Origin: Epiperipatus broadwayi | Taxonomy: Eukaryota; Onychophora; Udeonychophora; Euonychophora; Peripatidae | DNA: 64,000 nt | Direction of reading: 5' to 3' | Assembly (NCBI GenBank): GCA_028023455.1 | Contig: JAQFVV010000012.1 | Coordinates: forward strand, 3,996,023-4,060,022 | In this document: piece by piece, positions 10,500 through 20,452 of the stretch | Numbering within the stretch: the stretch's first letter is position 1 | How the letters are laid out: every line of letters begins with the position of its first letter | Translations under genes and position numbers: made by a program | Notes under the pieces: generated by a model | The model's database searches: none | Told to the model about the DNA's origin: nothing | The model's input: only the letters and a program-made list of their open reading frames with translations

Positions 10500-10852
10500 A
10501 ATAATTGAAAGTTTGCAAGTTTTTCACATGCGCGATTATCTCTCAGACAGCCAATCAGATTTTAAACAGCTGTCTTAAGAGTGAGCAGGCTTCGACACAC
10601 AACAGAGATTTTGATAAGAAAAGGATGATACCAACCTTTTCTCAACTTAACTTTATTATATATATAAGCCAGTCTTAAGCATCTTGGCCTGAAAGCTTGA
10701 ATATATAAATATATACACTTATCATCCTTTTTTTATCAAAATCTCTGTCATGTGTCGAAGCCTGCTTGCTCTTAAAACAGCTGTTTAAAATCTGATTGGC
10801 TGTCTGAGAGATAATCGCACATGTGAAAGACTAGCAAACTTTCAATTATTAT
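10500..10852. mobile_element. Family D foldback element, copy 1
   Basis: The arms, about 120 bp each, are reverse complements. Left: TCTCTCAGACAGCCAATCAG ... CGACACACAACAGAGATTTT; right: AAAATCTCTGTCATGTGTCG ... CTGATTGGCTGTCTGAGAGA. The centre (about 10650-10720) contains a TA run and the motif GGCCTGAAAGCTTGAA. No protein is encoded. It shares arm motifs (GATTGGCTGTC, AAAATCTxTGTC) with the element at 29.14 kb. Confidence 0.85.
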
Positions 10853-10855
10853 TAA

Positions 10856-11905
10856 TAACTTATGTTAATATAAAGAAGGTAACAAACCTCTGGTCATGCA
10901 CTTTTTATGAATTTATATATACTCAGCCATGAACATCAGTTAAAAGCAGAAGTAGACCCTTTATGCTTAGAACTTATCATTACAAATCAACTGTCGCTCA
11001 CCATACTGCGATCAGGGTTTTAATCTATTCTGTGCCCTGAAATATACAAATTTATTCATTTTATAATAGGAGAGAGATACAGTCTCACTTTTACCCATTT
11101 GCAATTAGAAATAATTAGTTAATTTTAAATTTTATTGTAATAAATAGTCTATTTATATAGCACTGTCTATGTATGTAATATAAAGAAGGTAACAAACTTT
11201 TGAATTTATGCACACCCATTCTTGAGAATCAGTTTAAAAAGCATTGCTTACAGCTTATTGTTGTATATGCCAACCTTAGCTGACCATGCTGGGATTAAGG
11301 ATTTAGTATATTGTGTGCCTGAAATATAACTTAATAAATGAATTGTACAAACTTATTCATTCTATAATAGGAGAAAGATGTAATCTCATTTTTACCACAT
11401 GCAATTAGAAATAAATAGTGAAATTATGGAATTTTATTATAATTGTCTATAAGCTCTCAGCATAAGTGGTGCCCTTATGCTTTTTAAACTGATGTTCATG
11501 GGTGAGTGTGCATAAATTTATAAAAAAACACATGGTTGAAGGTTTGTTACTTTTTTTTATATTATGTATATAATCAGCACTATATAAATAGGCTGTTTAT
11601 TACAGTAAAATTCAAAATTTCATTATTTATTTCCAATTATAGCTAGTTAAAAATGAGATTCTATCACTCTCCTGTTATAGAATGAATAAGTTTGAACAAT
11701 CCATTTATTAAGTTACTATTCAGGCACACAATAGGTTAAAGTCCTGATTCTGGCATGGTGAGCAGAGGTTGACTTATATAATAATAACTTCTAAATATAA
11801 ATGTTCCACTTATGCTTTTTAAATTGATTCTTATGGATGAGCATGCATAAATTAATAACAAGCACATGACTGGAGGTTTTTTAACTTCTTTATATATATA
11901 TATAT
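10856..11905. repeat. Compound repeat cluster: two direct units and one or two inverted units
   Basis: Units beginning AATATAAAGAAGGTAACAAAC start at about 10867 and 11178 on the plus strand. The same sequence runs in reverse at about 11460-11890 (GTTTGTTACTTTTTTTTATA near 11545; a second partial copy ends near 11890). Shared blocks include AATAGGAGA(G/A)AGAT and GCAATTAGAAATAA. Units are about 300 bp. No coding region and no intact ribozyme core were found. Confidence 0.8.
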
Positions 11906-11931
11906 GGTCAGTTGTATTTTTATAGTGAACT

Positions 11932-12325
11932 TTGCTCTTAAGGAAAAAGTGGAGAAATCAGGAAGAACCTCATAGATAAGTATATGAAATTTCTACTAAC
12001 AGTTGCTTTTGGCAGGATGGCTCACATGGTTGGAGCATTACCTTAAAATTCAATACTCAAGAATCTAAGGGTTCACATTTGAATCCCATGCCAGTACTGT
12101 CACTGGTCAGCCCAGAAACACCTGAAGAAGATGGGATACTGATACCTTTCAAAATATTGTACATATACTAACCTGCTTGATGTGCTATTACTACCAGTTG
12201 AATATATTTGGAATATTTAAATAATGTAACATTTTTCTAAAGACATTAAAAAATCATATTAGATGATAGAAATAGTCCAGTATAAAAATACAACTAAAAC
12301 ATCATTATCACAAACATTCAGAAAA
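11932..12325 (+). repeat. Left pseudo-LTR of PLE-2
   Basis: About 390 bp starting TTTGCTCTTAAGGAAAAAGT is repeated in direct orientation at 14594-14993, flanking the PLE-2 coding region. Direct terminal repeats of this kind are typical of PLEs. Internally it holds GGATGGCTCA..TGGTTGGAG and GGTTCACATTTGAATCCC, which resemble tRNA A and B boxes. Confidence 0.85.
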
Positions 12326-14638
12326 ATACTAAGTATTTGGTATGGACCTGATACTATATCAAACTTTAGACATTATGAAAAATTATGTCTAAAGCTGACT
12401 AAAATAGAAAATCATTTAACTTTCTTATGTAAATATAAGTTTGAAGGAATAATTTCTAAAGGTTTGTGACTAAAACCTCCAATTAACTCCCATAGAGCTG
12501 AGAAAATTACTCAGAGAGCAAGTGAAGTTCTGTTAAGAGAAAGAATAAATTCTCAAAAGTTTTCTAAGTATCAAACAGTCCATTCCATTAATAATGTACA
12601 ATGTTTTCTAAAAAATAAATTTACTGATGAAGACATCATGAAAGTTTCTCAAGTATTAAGAAACTCATAGTCTACATTACATAGAAAAGTAAAAGAATGT
12701 CAAAAGAAGAAACTTGCTAACCTACATAGGCATATCAAAAATCATAATGTACCAAGCAGTATACCAATTTCATCTGTTAGAAATCTCAGTTCTAAACATC
12801 TAACACATACTGAAATTTCTGTTCTTGAAAGAGAATTAAACTTTGCCATAACACCAACTAATATCCCTTTATTAGATATAATGGCAGTAAAGATGGAAGT
12901 CACTCAAAAATTGCCTTTAAAAGAAGCAGCAGAATTATGCTTGAGAATAAAATGAACACTTGAGAAGAAACAAAAATTGAAGTCAAACATATCCTATGGT
13001 AAGAGGAAAGCAATTAATTCTCTCAAAGTAGATAAATCTATAATTGTTCTCTATGATGACAAAGGCAATGCAATTGTAATGGATACAACTGATTATGACA
13101 ACAAAATACAAAAACTCATAGCAGGCCAAAAGAGAAAAGTGACAAAAAATCTTATATCAAGTACAGAAACAAAGTTACAAGCATTACTCAGAAAGCATTG
13201 CATGTACTTCATTGATTCAGAAAAAAGTAAAATAACATATTTCAGCAAAATTCATCATCTTTAGGGTTTACCTAAAATCCATAAGAATCATTTAAGACCT
13301 ATTGTCAGTTCTAGAAATTCACCTTGCCAAAATTTTTTAAAATTTCTTCTCAAAGTTATAAGTCCTTTGTCATATAAGACCCAATTCTTCATCAGAATTC
13401 TAGACACTTTGTAGAATTAATCAAGAACATGAATATTGAAAGAACGAACTTACTGGTAAGATTTGATGTGGAAAGTTTATTCATGAATGTACCATGTGAA
13501 GAAGCATTGTCTATTGTAAGAAAAAAATTAAATGATGATAATAGTTTACAAACCAGAACAACTCTTCCTATTGATAATATAAAAGAACTACTAACATTCT
13601 ACAAAAAACAATCTACTTTTAATATAACACAGAATTCTTTTAACAAAATCAAGAAATGGGCTCACCATTGTCACCTTTGATTAGTAATATTTATATGGAA
13701 GAACTTAAAACCAATGCCATAAAAACTACTCCATATCCACCTAAAGTTTGTTTTTGCTATGTAGATGATACATTTGTTATATGGCCACATGGTGAAGCAC
13801 TACTATAAACTTTCTGGAAGCACATCAACAACATATCCCCTTTAATTAAATACACAATAGAATCAGAAAAAGAACAAAAATTGGCATTTTTAGATGTTCC
13901 TGTGACAATGCTCCCTTACGGCAAAATCAAAATGACAGTCTACTGAAAACCCACACATACCAGAAAATATCTAGCTTATACATACAATCAAACCAGAAAC
14001 ACAAAACATGGAGTTATACTATCACTATAGAACAGAGCAAAAGAAGTTGGTTCAGAAACCAGTGATTTGGAAAAAGAAAAGATATATATAGAACAAACTC
14101 TTATGAAAATAGTTATCCATTAGCTGTTGTTAAGAAAACCTTAAATAGACAACAACAAAAAACCATCAAAAGAAAAAAAAGTATTGGTACTGTAGTTTAT
14201 CCATACATTCCAAAAATAGACAAATTAAGGAAAATCTATAATCAGTATATACATTAGAAGAGCCAAAACTTGAAATGCTGAAAAGAAAAAACTGCATCTA
14301 TGAAATACCATGTGAATGTGGAAGAACATATATTAGTGAGACCAGTCATCCCATTGAGAAGCATTTGCAAGAACACAAGCTGATAATTAGAGAAAGAAAA
14401 TGGAATGTGTCTAAAGTAGCCAACCATTATGTGCTAATGAACATATGTTTAATTGGGAAATTATGAAATATTGGATAGAGAAGAAAAGGTACAAAGAAGA
14501 AAATTTAAAAAAGGTGCTTATATGACAATGACAAACAATCCCATAAACTAACCTAGTTTGACTATACATAATATGTGGAAATCACTAATCAATTTTGCTC
14601 TTAAGGAAAAAGTGGAGAAATCAGGAGAAACTCCATAG
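12263..14638 (+). pseudogene. Near full-length Penelope-like element with RT and GIY-YIG (PLE-2)
   Basis: Reading across stops and frameshifts, the plus strand carries a complete PLE layout. An N-terminal region (SHRAEKITQRASEVLLRERI and a LNFAITPTNIPLLD segment near 12835) is followed by KAINSLKVDKSIIVLYDDKG (about 13008), GLPKIHK (about 13266), RPIVSS, RFDVESLFMNVP (motif A aspartate, about 13459), an MGSPLSPLISNIYMEEL region (about 13657), YVDD (13758-13769), and LAFLDV. The GIY-YIG domain at about 14290-14470 reads CIYEIPCECGRTYISET, with the YIG glycine changed to serine and the arginine of the R-H pair lost. The frame ends at a stop near 14638, inside the right pseudo-LTR. At least six in-frame stops or frameshifts (for example near 12468, 12670, 12952, 13262) mean it is inactive. 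Start placement is approximate; the first ATG frame begins at 12263 inside the left repeat. Confidence 0.92.
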
Positions 14639-14993
14639 ATAAATATATGAAATTTCTACTGACTTTTGCCTTTGGCAGGATGGCTCAGTTGGTTAGAAAG
14701 TTAGCTTAAAATTCAATACTCAAGAATCTAAAGGTCTAGGCTTGATTTCTATGCTAGTACTGTCACTAGTCAGGCCAACAACACCTGAAAAAGAGGGGAG
14801 AATAATACCTCTCAAAATGCTGTACATATACTAACCTAACCTATTTGATGTGCTATTACTAACAGTTGAATGTATTTGGAATATTTAAATAAAGTTAATT
14901 TTTTCTAAAGATATTCAATACTCATATTAGATAATGGAAATAATCCAATATAAAAATACAACTAAAACACCATCATCACAAATCTTCAAGAAA
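14594..14993 (+). repeat. Right pseudo-LTR of PLE-2
   Basis: Diverged direct copy of 11932-12325. Its first ~45 bp encode the last residues of the PLE-2 frame (FALKEKVEKSGETP then stop), so repeat and coding region overlap. The tRNA-like A-box sequence is clearer here (GGATGGCTCAGTTGGTTAG). Confidence 0.87.
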
Positions 14994-16262
14994 ACTTACA
15001 TAGTCAGTATTATATAAATAGACTATTACAATAATTCATGTTCTATCTTTTATACATTTTGGTTTATTGCATAATTATTAATCTGACATAATTTTTGCTT
15101 TCTTTCTGTGATAAATTCAGAAAAAAGAGAAGCATTTTATATTTCAAAATGTGATCAATAAATATATATTGTTTATAATAAAAAAAATTCTTAATTGATA
15201 AACAAAATCTTACTTATATAACTTATGATAAAGATGCTTTGGTGTTTTATTCAAGGTTCAATTTTATTTCAATTTTCTCTTTTATCAATGATGAAAGTAA
15301 AACTACATTGACAGACACTGGAGATTCAGTGAATTTTCAAAAGTTTTAAGTCTGACACAAACATAATAATTATTATTTTTTTACTTTGCATTGAATAATA
15401 AAATTCTTTTTATATTTCTTTGATTATTAAAGGATATACATTAGAACAAAAAGACTTACGATACTTACATCCCTTTGACTTCCTTTGCTTTCGTCTTAAA
15501 TATACATTCTTGCTGCTCTTTTCCAAAATAAAGACAAAGAGAATTATTTGAAAAATCTTGAGCAAAATAAACGTCTTCATTTAGAAATAATTATTTTTAA
15601 AAAATATTTAATTCATAAGTAAATATAATATATATATATATAAATGCTATATAATAAATCTATAAATCTATATAATTGATTTTTTATAAATATATATTTA
15701 ACATTTTTAATTTTCAGAAAATCACAATAGTTAGTTAGAAGCTGCTTTAGATATTATTAATATTTAAAACTCTTACTTGGTAAGTTGTATTATTATTATT
15801 TTCTTCTTTTTAAATTTTGTATTTAAATAAACCCCTTTTTATATGAAAAGTGATTTAATCAAAAGAAAAATCAAAGAGGCGTAGTTTATGAATATGATGA
15901 ATAATTTATTAAATAAACAATATAATAATGTAATAACACATAATTTCTGAATGCTGGCAATTCACATAGTAATTTTAATGATTTTGATTTTAATGAGATT
16001 TTGATTTTTTAAATTCTAACTGCAAAGTGATATTTAGATTAGCAATCATACTATAAGTTGGTTATAGATTTTTTTATTATTTACTTATTGGTATTTTGAA
16101 AATTGAAGAGATAATCCAGTATTTTGTTTTAATATATTAGTAAAATAATATGTATGGCAATGTTTGATGAATATCAATCAATATTTTTCAGGATTGTGTT
16201 CTGCTAAGGGCCTTGTCTGAAAATGAACTACTTAGAATCGGAATTATTTTATTTTTTACTTA
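14994..16262. other. AT-rich DNA, nothing recognised
   Basis: A short TA run at about 15629-15643 is the only notable composition. No coding or RNA signal was found. Confidence 0.5.
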
Positions 16263-16277
16263 TTATATATATCCATT

Positions 16278-16403
16278 ATTAAACAGGCAAAAACTCTTCA
16301 TATAGTAGTGCCACCTTGTGCTAACCACAAGGTGGCACTACTATATGGAGAGTTTTTGCCTGTTTACTAACAGTTATGTGCTAGCATGAGATGGTGATCA
16401 TGT
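16278..16403. mobile_element. Family B minimal foldback (MITE-like) with 15-bp direct flanks
   Basis: A nearly perfect hairpin: GGCAAAAACTC..AGTAGTGCCACCTTGTG against CACAAGGTGGCACTACT..GAGTTTTTGCC. The right end continues ACAGTTATGTGCTAGCATGAGATGGTGATCATGTG, the terminal sequence of other family B copies. The direct repeat ATATATCCATTATTA lies at both outer edges (about 16263-16277 and 16404-16418), a likely target-site duplication. The ribozyme-bearing centre of the family is deleted. Confidence 0.88.
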
Positions 16404-16418
16404 GATATATCCATTATT

Positions 16419-16911
16419 ACTCAAAGGTTCATAATGGAAGCTTGGAAATATTTTTTAAACCTCTGTCAACAGTGAAATATTCACAAAGATCAACACAATA
16501 TCTAATACTACTTATGAGCCATAATTGCTATTATGAAATATTCAGTCAAATAAGTAAAACAACTTATACATTAGTGAGTTGCAAACATTCAATTGTCTCC
16601 CCTGTGAAGAAATTTTCAAACAAAAAAATGAAGCCATAAATCACTACAGAAAAATAATTAATTATTAATATAAAAATGAATTATTCAGAATTAAGCATAA
16701 TAATTATGAATTTGTATATGATATAATAAAGTTAAACTACTATAGTTTGATTTCTATGTGCCAAACTTTTTGAACTCATTCATTTGACTACTTAGTCTTT
16801 ACAAAAATACATTAAAGATTATCACTAATCATTTGGCTAGTAATATTTTAAATTAAATATTAATGTATGTATTTTTACTAAATATAAGCATACAATTGAA
16901 ATTCGTCAAGC
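16419..16911. other. AT-rich DNA, nothing recognised
   Basis: The open frame at 16442-16639 has no motif and ordinary AT-driven composition. Confidence 0.45.
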
Positions 16912-17008
16912 ATTGATGGCCTAGTGGTTATCATAGCTGCCTTCCAAGCAGCTGGCCCAGATCTGCTTCCCGGTAAATGCATTTGACATATGAGGAAAAA
17001 AAAAATTC
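16912..17008 (+). repeat. tRNA-Gly(TCC)-derived SINE
   Basis: The sequence reads GCATTGATGGCCTAGTGGTT (A box), CTGCCTTCCAAGCAG (anticodon stem-loop, TCC) and a decayed B-box region (CAGATCTGCTTCCCGG). The SINE body TAAATGCATTTGACATATGA and an A-rich tail follow. It is the most complete of four related copies in the window. Confidence 0.82.
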
Positions 17009-17790
17009 AGCCAGAAATGCATGTTGGTCTTTTTTTTCCAAATGTCGTTTTTTATGTGTTTAAAGTTTGTGTAGAAAGATGGAAATTTTATACTATATCT
17101 AAAATAAACAATTTGTAAAGATATCTAAATTATTTATCTTTTCCTAGTTATATATAACTATATTAATATATACATATTGAAATAGACATTTCATAAAATC
17201 AGAGAATAGAAATACATTAAGTACAGTTAATGAATAACTATGGCTATTTTATCTAAGTCAGCATCTTTTATGTAAAGCATGTAAGAGAGGCAGTCATTAA
17301 TTATAAAAATAGGAGATTTAAAAAAAAATAGTAGCATTAATAAGCACCTGTATGTCATATATTGTGTTTATGTGTGTGTCTGTACATGTACATAAAACTT
17401 TCAAAATCTTTCAAAGTTTCTATATTTCTTTTTTAGTAATATTTATTTGGTAATTATTCACTGTATTTTTTGATATAAAATAAAATTTTGTAAGGACGAA
17501 GAATAGGATAGGATTTGAAAAATGAATTTAAATAATAGTGACATAACATTAATCTGGTTAAAAAATAAATAATATATTGTAGAAAAGTCTGAAATAATTT
17601 ATATATTTAAAAATAACTAACTGATTTATTACAATTTACTTCAGATTACTGTACCAATGGAAAGTCTATTGTTTATTTAGTTTAGTTTAGGTTTTGTAAG
17701 ATAAACAAATTATTTATAAAATGTATGTAATTAGTTTATCTGTTAGTAAAAAAAAAGCATGATATAAAAAAATAAAATAATTTCAATATA
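17009..17790. other. AT-rich DNA, nothing recognised
   Basis: No coding, repeat or RNA feature was supported. Confidence 0.45.
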
Positions 17791-17802
17791 GTTAACAGAT
17801 AA

Positions 17803-18173
17803 ACAAAGCAAAACTCTCCATACAGTATTGCCACCCTGTGCCAACCAGAGTAATCAATGAATGCCAGAAGGCTTGTGCATAAAATCCCTATCTAATGCCT
17901 ACTCATCCAATATCCCCAGACTAGTCTCCGGCTTGTGGCCATCGTCAGTGAGGAGCTTTGGATCTGAGAGCACTGCACCTAGATCTTAGGATCCAAAGCT
18001 GAAGACTAGTCTGGGGATATTGGATGAGTAGGCATTAGATAGGGATTTTATGCACAAGCCTTCTGGCATTTCATTGATTACTCTGGTTGGCACAGGGTGG
18101 CAATACTGTATGGAGAGTTTTGCTTTGTTTATAAACAGTTATGTGCTAATATAAGATAGTGATCATGTGATAA
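17803..18173. mobile_element. Family B foldback element with central hammerhead (copy 1)
   Basis: The long arms pair from GCAAAACTCTCCATACAGTA..GCCACCCTGTGCCAACCAGAG inward to CTACTCATCCAATATCCCCA; the unpaired centre is about 17920-18005. The right end carries the terminal motif ACAGTTATGTGCTAATATAAGATAGTGATCATGTG. The short repeat TTAACAGAT occurs just outside both ends (about 17793 and 18175), consistent with a target-site duplication. The central segment holds a hammerhead on the minus strand. Confidence 0.87.
17903..17968 (-). ncRNA. Family B type I hammerhead ribozyme
   Basis: The minus-strand CTGACGA (plus 17942-17948) is intact. Helix II is TGGC-CACAA-GCCG. GAAA reads GAGA (one core change). 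A 2-bp helix III (AC..GT) leads to a UC cleavage site, between plus 17919 and 17918. Helix I pairs TGGGGA with TCCTCA, then after an internal loop TTGGAT with ATCCAA. Confidence 0.72.
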
Positions 18174-18611
18174 TTAACAGATGTAATATATTTTTATGAA
18201 TAAATTTTGTTTCTTTGGAAAACATGTATGGTATAAATATTGTCGAGAAAAAAATTAACTATCTGCATGTGTATTTCAGTTGTATTAGCTCAAGAAAGTC
18301 ATGATATAAAATATTATAAAACTTACAAATCTCCTATAAAGTTAGTTTTTAATATATATGGCTAGTTGTAAAAATTTCTTTGGGATTATTAAAATATCAG
18401 ATCAGCTTTCACAAATCTTCAACAAGTATGTAAATCATATATCGATTTTTCTAAACTTTATGAATTTTACATACAAATTTTGGATGAATTTGATTTAATA
18501 AAATAAGCTATATACATAATATAGGGAATTTGAACACAGACTTTCAAGCTTTCTAAAGCTATACACTCTATTTCATGCAAGTAATATACATGACCACATA
18601 AATGTGAAAAA

Positions 18612-18684
18612 AATAAATGATCTCCAATATACATATTTCATGCTGAACCAGCACTCATTTGTTGGTCCAGATCATCATCTCCTA
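18612..18684 (-). ncRNA. Family A hammerhead, core damaged, helix I co-varied
   Basis: On the minus strand the core reads CAAATGA, but GAAA, helix II (GTGCTG-GTT-CAGCAT) and helix I are retained. Helix I here pairs GATCAT with ATGATC, where other copies pair GATTAT with ATAATC. Confidence 0.7.
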
Positions 18685-19035
18685 CACACCCATATATAAT
18701 CAATTCTCAGTTTATATTAAGATAGAAAATCTTCACACATTAATGGACAGGCTCCAATCTAGTCCACTCTCTAACTCTTGGCCATCCATACCACTGAAAA
18801 TCCCTTTTCTGGGTATTTAAATGGACAAGGTTCTATATATAAAGAATCATATTGAGTTAAAGTTAACATGGTCATAACAATAATATTGGCATTAAGAAGG
18901 GAATAGGGTTTTTCATCATAAGATTTTTAATGGTAAGAATGGCTGAAGAGTTGGAGGGTGGGGTAGATTGAAACCTATTTATTAAAGTTTTAAGATTTGC
19001 CAACTTAATATAAATTGAGCACTGATTATATATAT

Positions 19036-19106
19036 ATGGAAGATGATGATCTGGACCAATTGATGAATGCTGGTTCAGCATAAACTACATATATTGTAAA
19101 TAAGTT
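19036..19106 (+). ncRNA. Family A hammerhead, damaged
   Basis: The core reads TTGATGA (C3 to T) with helix II ATGCTG-GTT-CAGCAT. GAAA is reduced to AAA, and the downstream helix I strand is eroded. It is probably inactive. Confidence 0.65.
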
Positions 19107-19221
19107 TTCTTTTTTACATATGTGTGATCATGTGTATTAGTTGTATGAAATAAAATGGATGGCTGAAGAGAGCTTGAATGTCTGTGTTCACATGCCCTAT
19201 ATTACATTTAAACTCAAGTAT

Positions 19222-19476
19222 ATTAATTGTAAACATCACATGATCACTATCTCTTATACTAGCACACAATTGTTATTAAACAAGGCAAAACTCTCCATAC
19301 AGCAGTGCTACCCTGTGCCAAACAGAGTAATCAATGGATGCCAGAAGGCTTGTGCATAAATCCCTATCTAGATGCAGTGCTCTCTGAGTAGGCACTAGAT
19401 AGGGATTTTATGCACAAGCCTTCTGGCATCCATTGATTACTCTGTTTGGCACAGGGTGACCCTACTGTATACATAT
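19222..19476. mobile_element. Family B foldback, copy 2 (ribozyme lost)
   Basis: It begins with the family terminus CATCACATGATCACTATCTC..GCAAAACTCTCCATACAG. The arms (GAGTAATCAATGGATGCCAG / CTGGCATCCATTGATTACTC) are nearly perfect. The centre is short (GATGCAGTGCTCTCTGAG) and lacks the CUGACGA core. The right terminus is truncated near 19470. Confidence 0.85.
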
Positions 19477-20216
19477 ATTAAATAAATACAAACTAATACT
19501 AGAATGTTTCAACAGCACTGTCTGCATTTAGAAATACAAAGTCTGAACTATAAAACATAGATAAAAGGAAATCCATTTTACATATAAGGTTGCATGTTCT
19601 TAAGTATTTTGATTTCAAAACTATTACTCAACATTAAGCTTTAATTTAAGTAAGATTAGATTTTAAAAGCTATTAAATAAGCATATTACATTTTCAGTAT
19701 GCAAAGCACAATTAATATATAATCAATTGACATCTTGAAAAATCTCCAAACATAGCTATATAAGAATATATTACAGATTTCATAATACTAAATGAAATTT
19801 AAGTGTAGTAAATGGATACAAGCCAATGCTAAAATTTTGATAGTACTACTTGTATTTAGAAATACAAAGTCTGAATGACACAACAGAAATAAATAGAAAC
19901 CTCTCTTACCTATATGACCAAGTTATTGAGTATATTGATTTCAACACTATTCTAAACACAAGTGGTTGTTTAAAATAGTCTTGAAATGAATATACTTAAC
20001 TTGCAGATTCATAGACAAGAAGATTACTATTTATCTAAGTTGCTTGATTCAAACTTTGTGTTTTTCAATAAGGTTGTAATGTTGAAATATTTTAGCATTG
20101 GCTCATATTTTTTTACTATATTTGAGTTTTATTTAGTATTATATAATCGTTAATTTATTCATATATATATAAACACAAGTATATCATTTATACTGAACTT
20201 AAATGTAATTAAAAGA
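19477..20216. other. AT-rich DNA with a weak direct repeat
   Basis: GTTTAGAAATACAAAGTCTGAA-like blocks at about 19527-19550 and 19853-19875 are similar, suggesting two diverged copies of an unidentified repeat about 325 bp apart. Nothing else was found. Confidence 0.45.
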
Positions 20217-20452
20217 AATTTCAATTTAGACTTTCAAGCTCCCTACAACCATTCACTTCATCCTACATATCTGATACAGATGATGACATTTATGCGAAAA
20301 AGATAAATGTTCTCCAATATACATACTTTGTGCTGAACCAGAATATTGGAGATCATTTATATTTTTAACATGTATGTGGTTATGTCCATCAGTTGTAAAG
20401 GATAAAGTAGATGGTTGTAGGGAGCTTGAAAATCTGAGTTCAATCTATATAT
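20217..20452. mobile_element. Family A foldback, copy 4 (hammerhead half deleted)
   Basis: The arms pair from AGACTTTCAAGCTCCCTACAACC to GGTTGTAGGGAGCTTGAAAA. The centre keeps CTCCAATATACATACTTTGTGCTGAACCAG followed directly by AATATTGGAGATCATTTAT, so the CUGAUGA strand has been deleted and only one ribozyme half remains. Confidence 0.8.

Larger units (their letters stand above)
18519..19202. mobile_element. Family A foldback element, copy 3 (long form)
   Basis: The left terminus is ATAGGGAATTTGAACACAGA and the right TCTGTGTTCACATGCCCTAT. The two ~180-bp arms with hammerheads lie at 18519-18700 and 19015-19202. They enclose an inner inverted region (TTCACACATTAATGGACAGG / CCTATTTATTAAAG; CTCTCTAACTCTT / AAGAGTTGGAGGG) of about 310 bp that is absent from copies 1 and 2. 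No protein is recognised inside. Confidence 0.85.

Noticed and set aside
10930-11880. CTGATG..CATG..TGAG words in the 10.86-11.9-kb cluster as ribozymes
   Set aside because: The third core base set is wrong (no CUGANGA), no GAAA follows the hairpin and no helix I pairing is visible.
12120-12175. CTGAAGA..GATACC..CAAAAT in the PLE-2 pseudo-LTRs as a hammerhead
   Set aside because: Core-like words are present in both copies, but the flanks do not pair as helix I and an extra base precedes the GAAA position.
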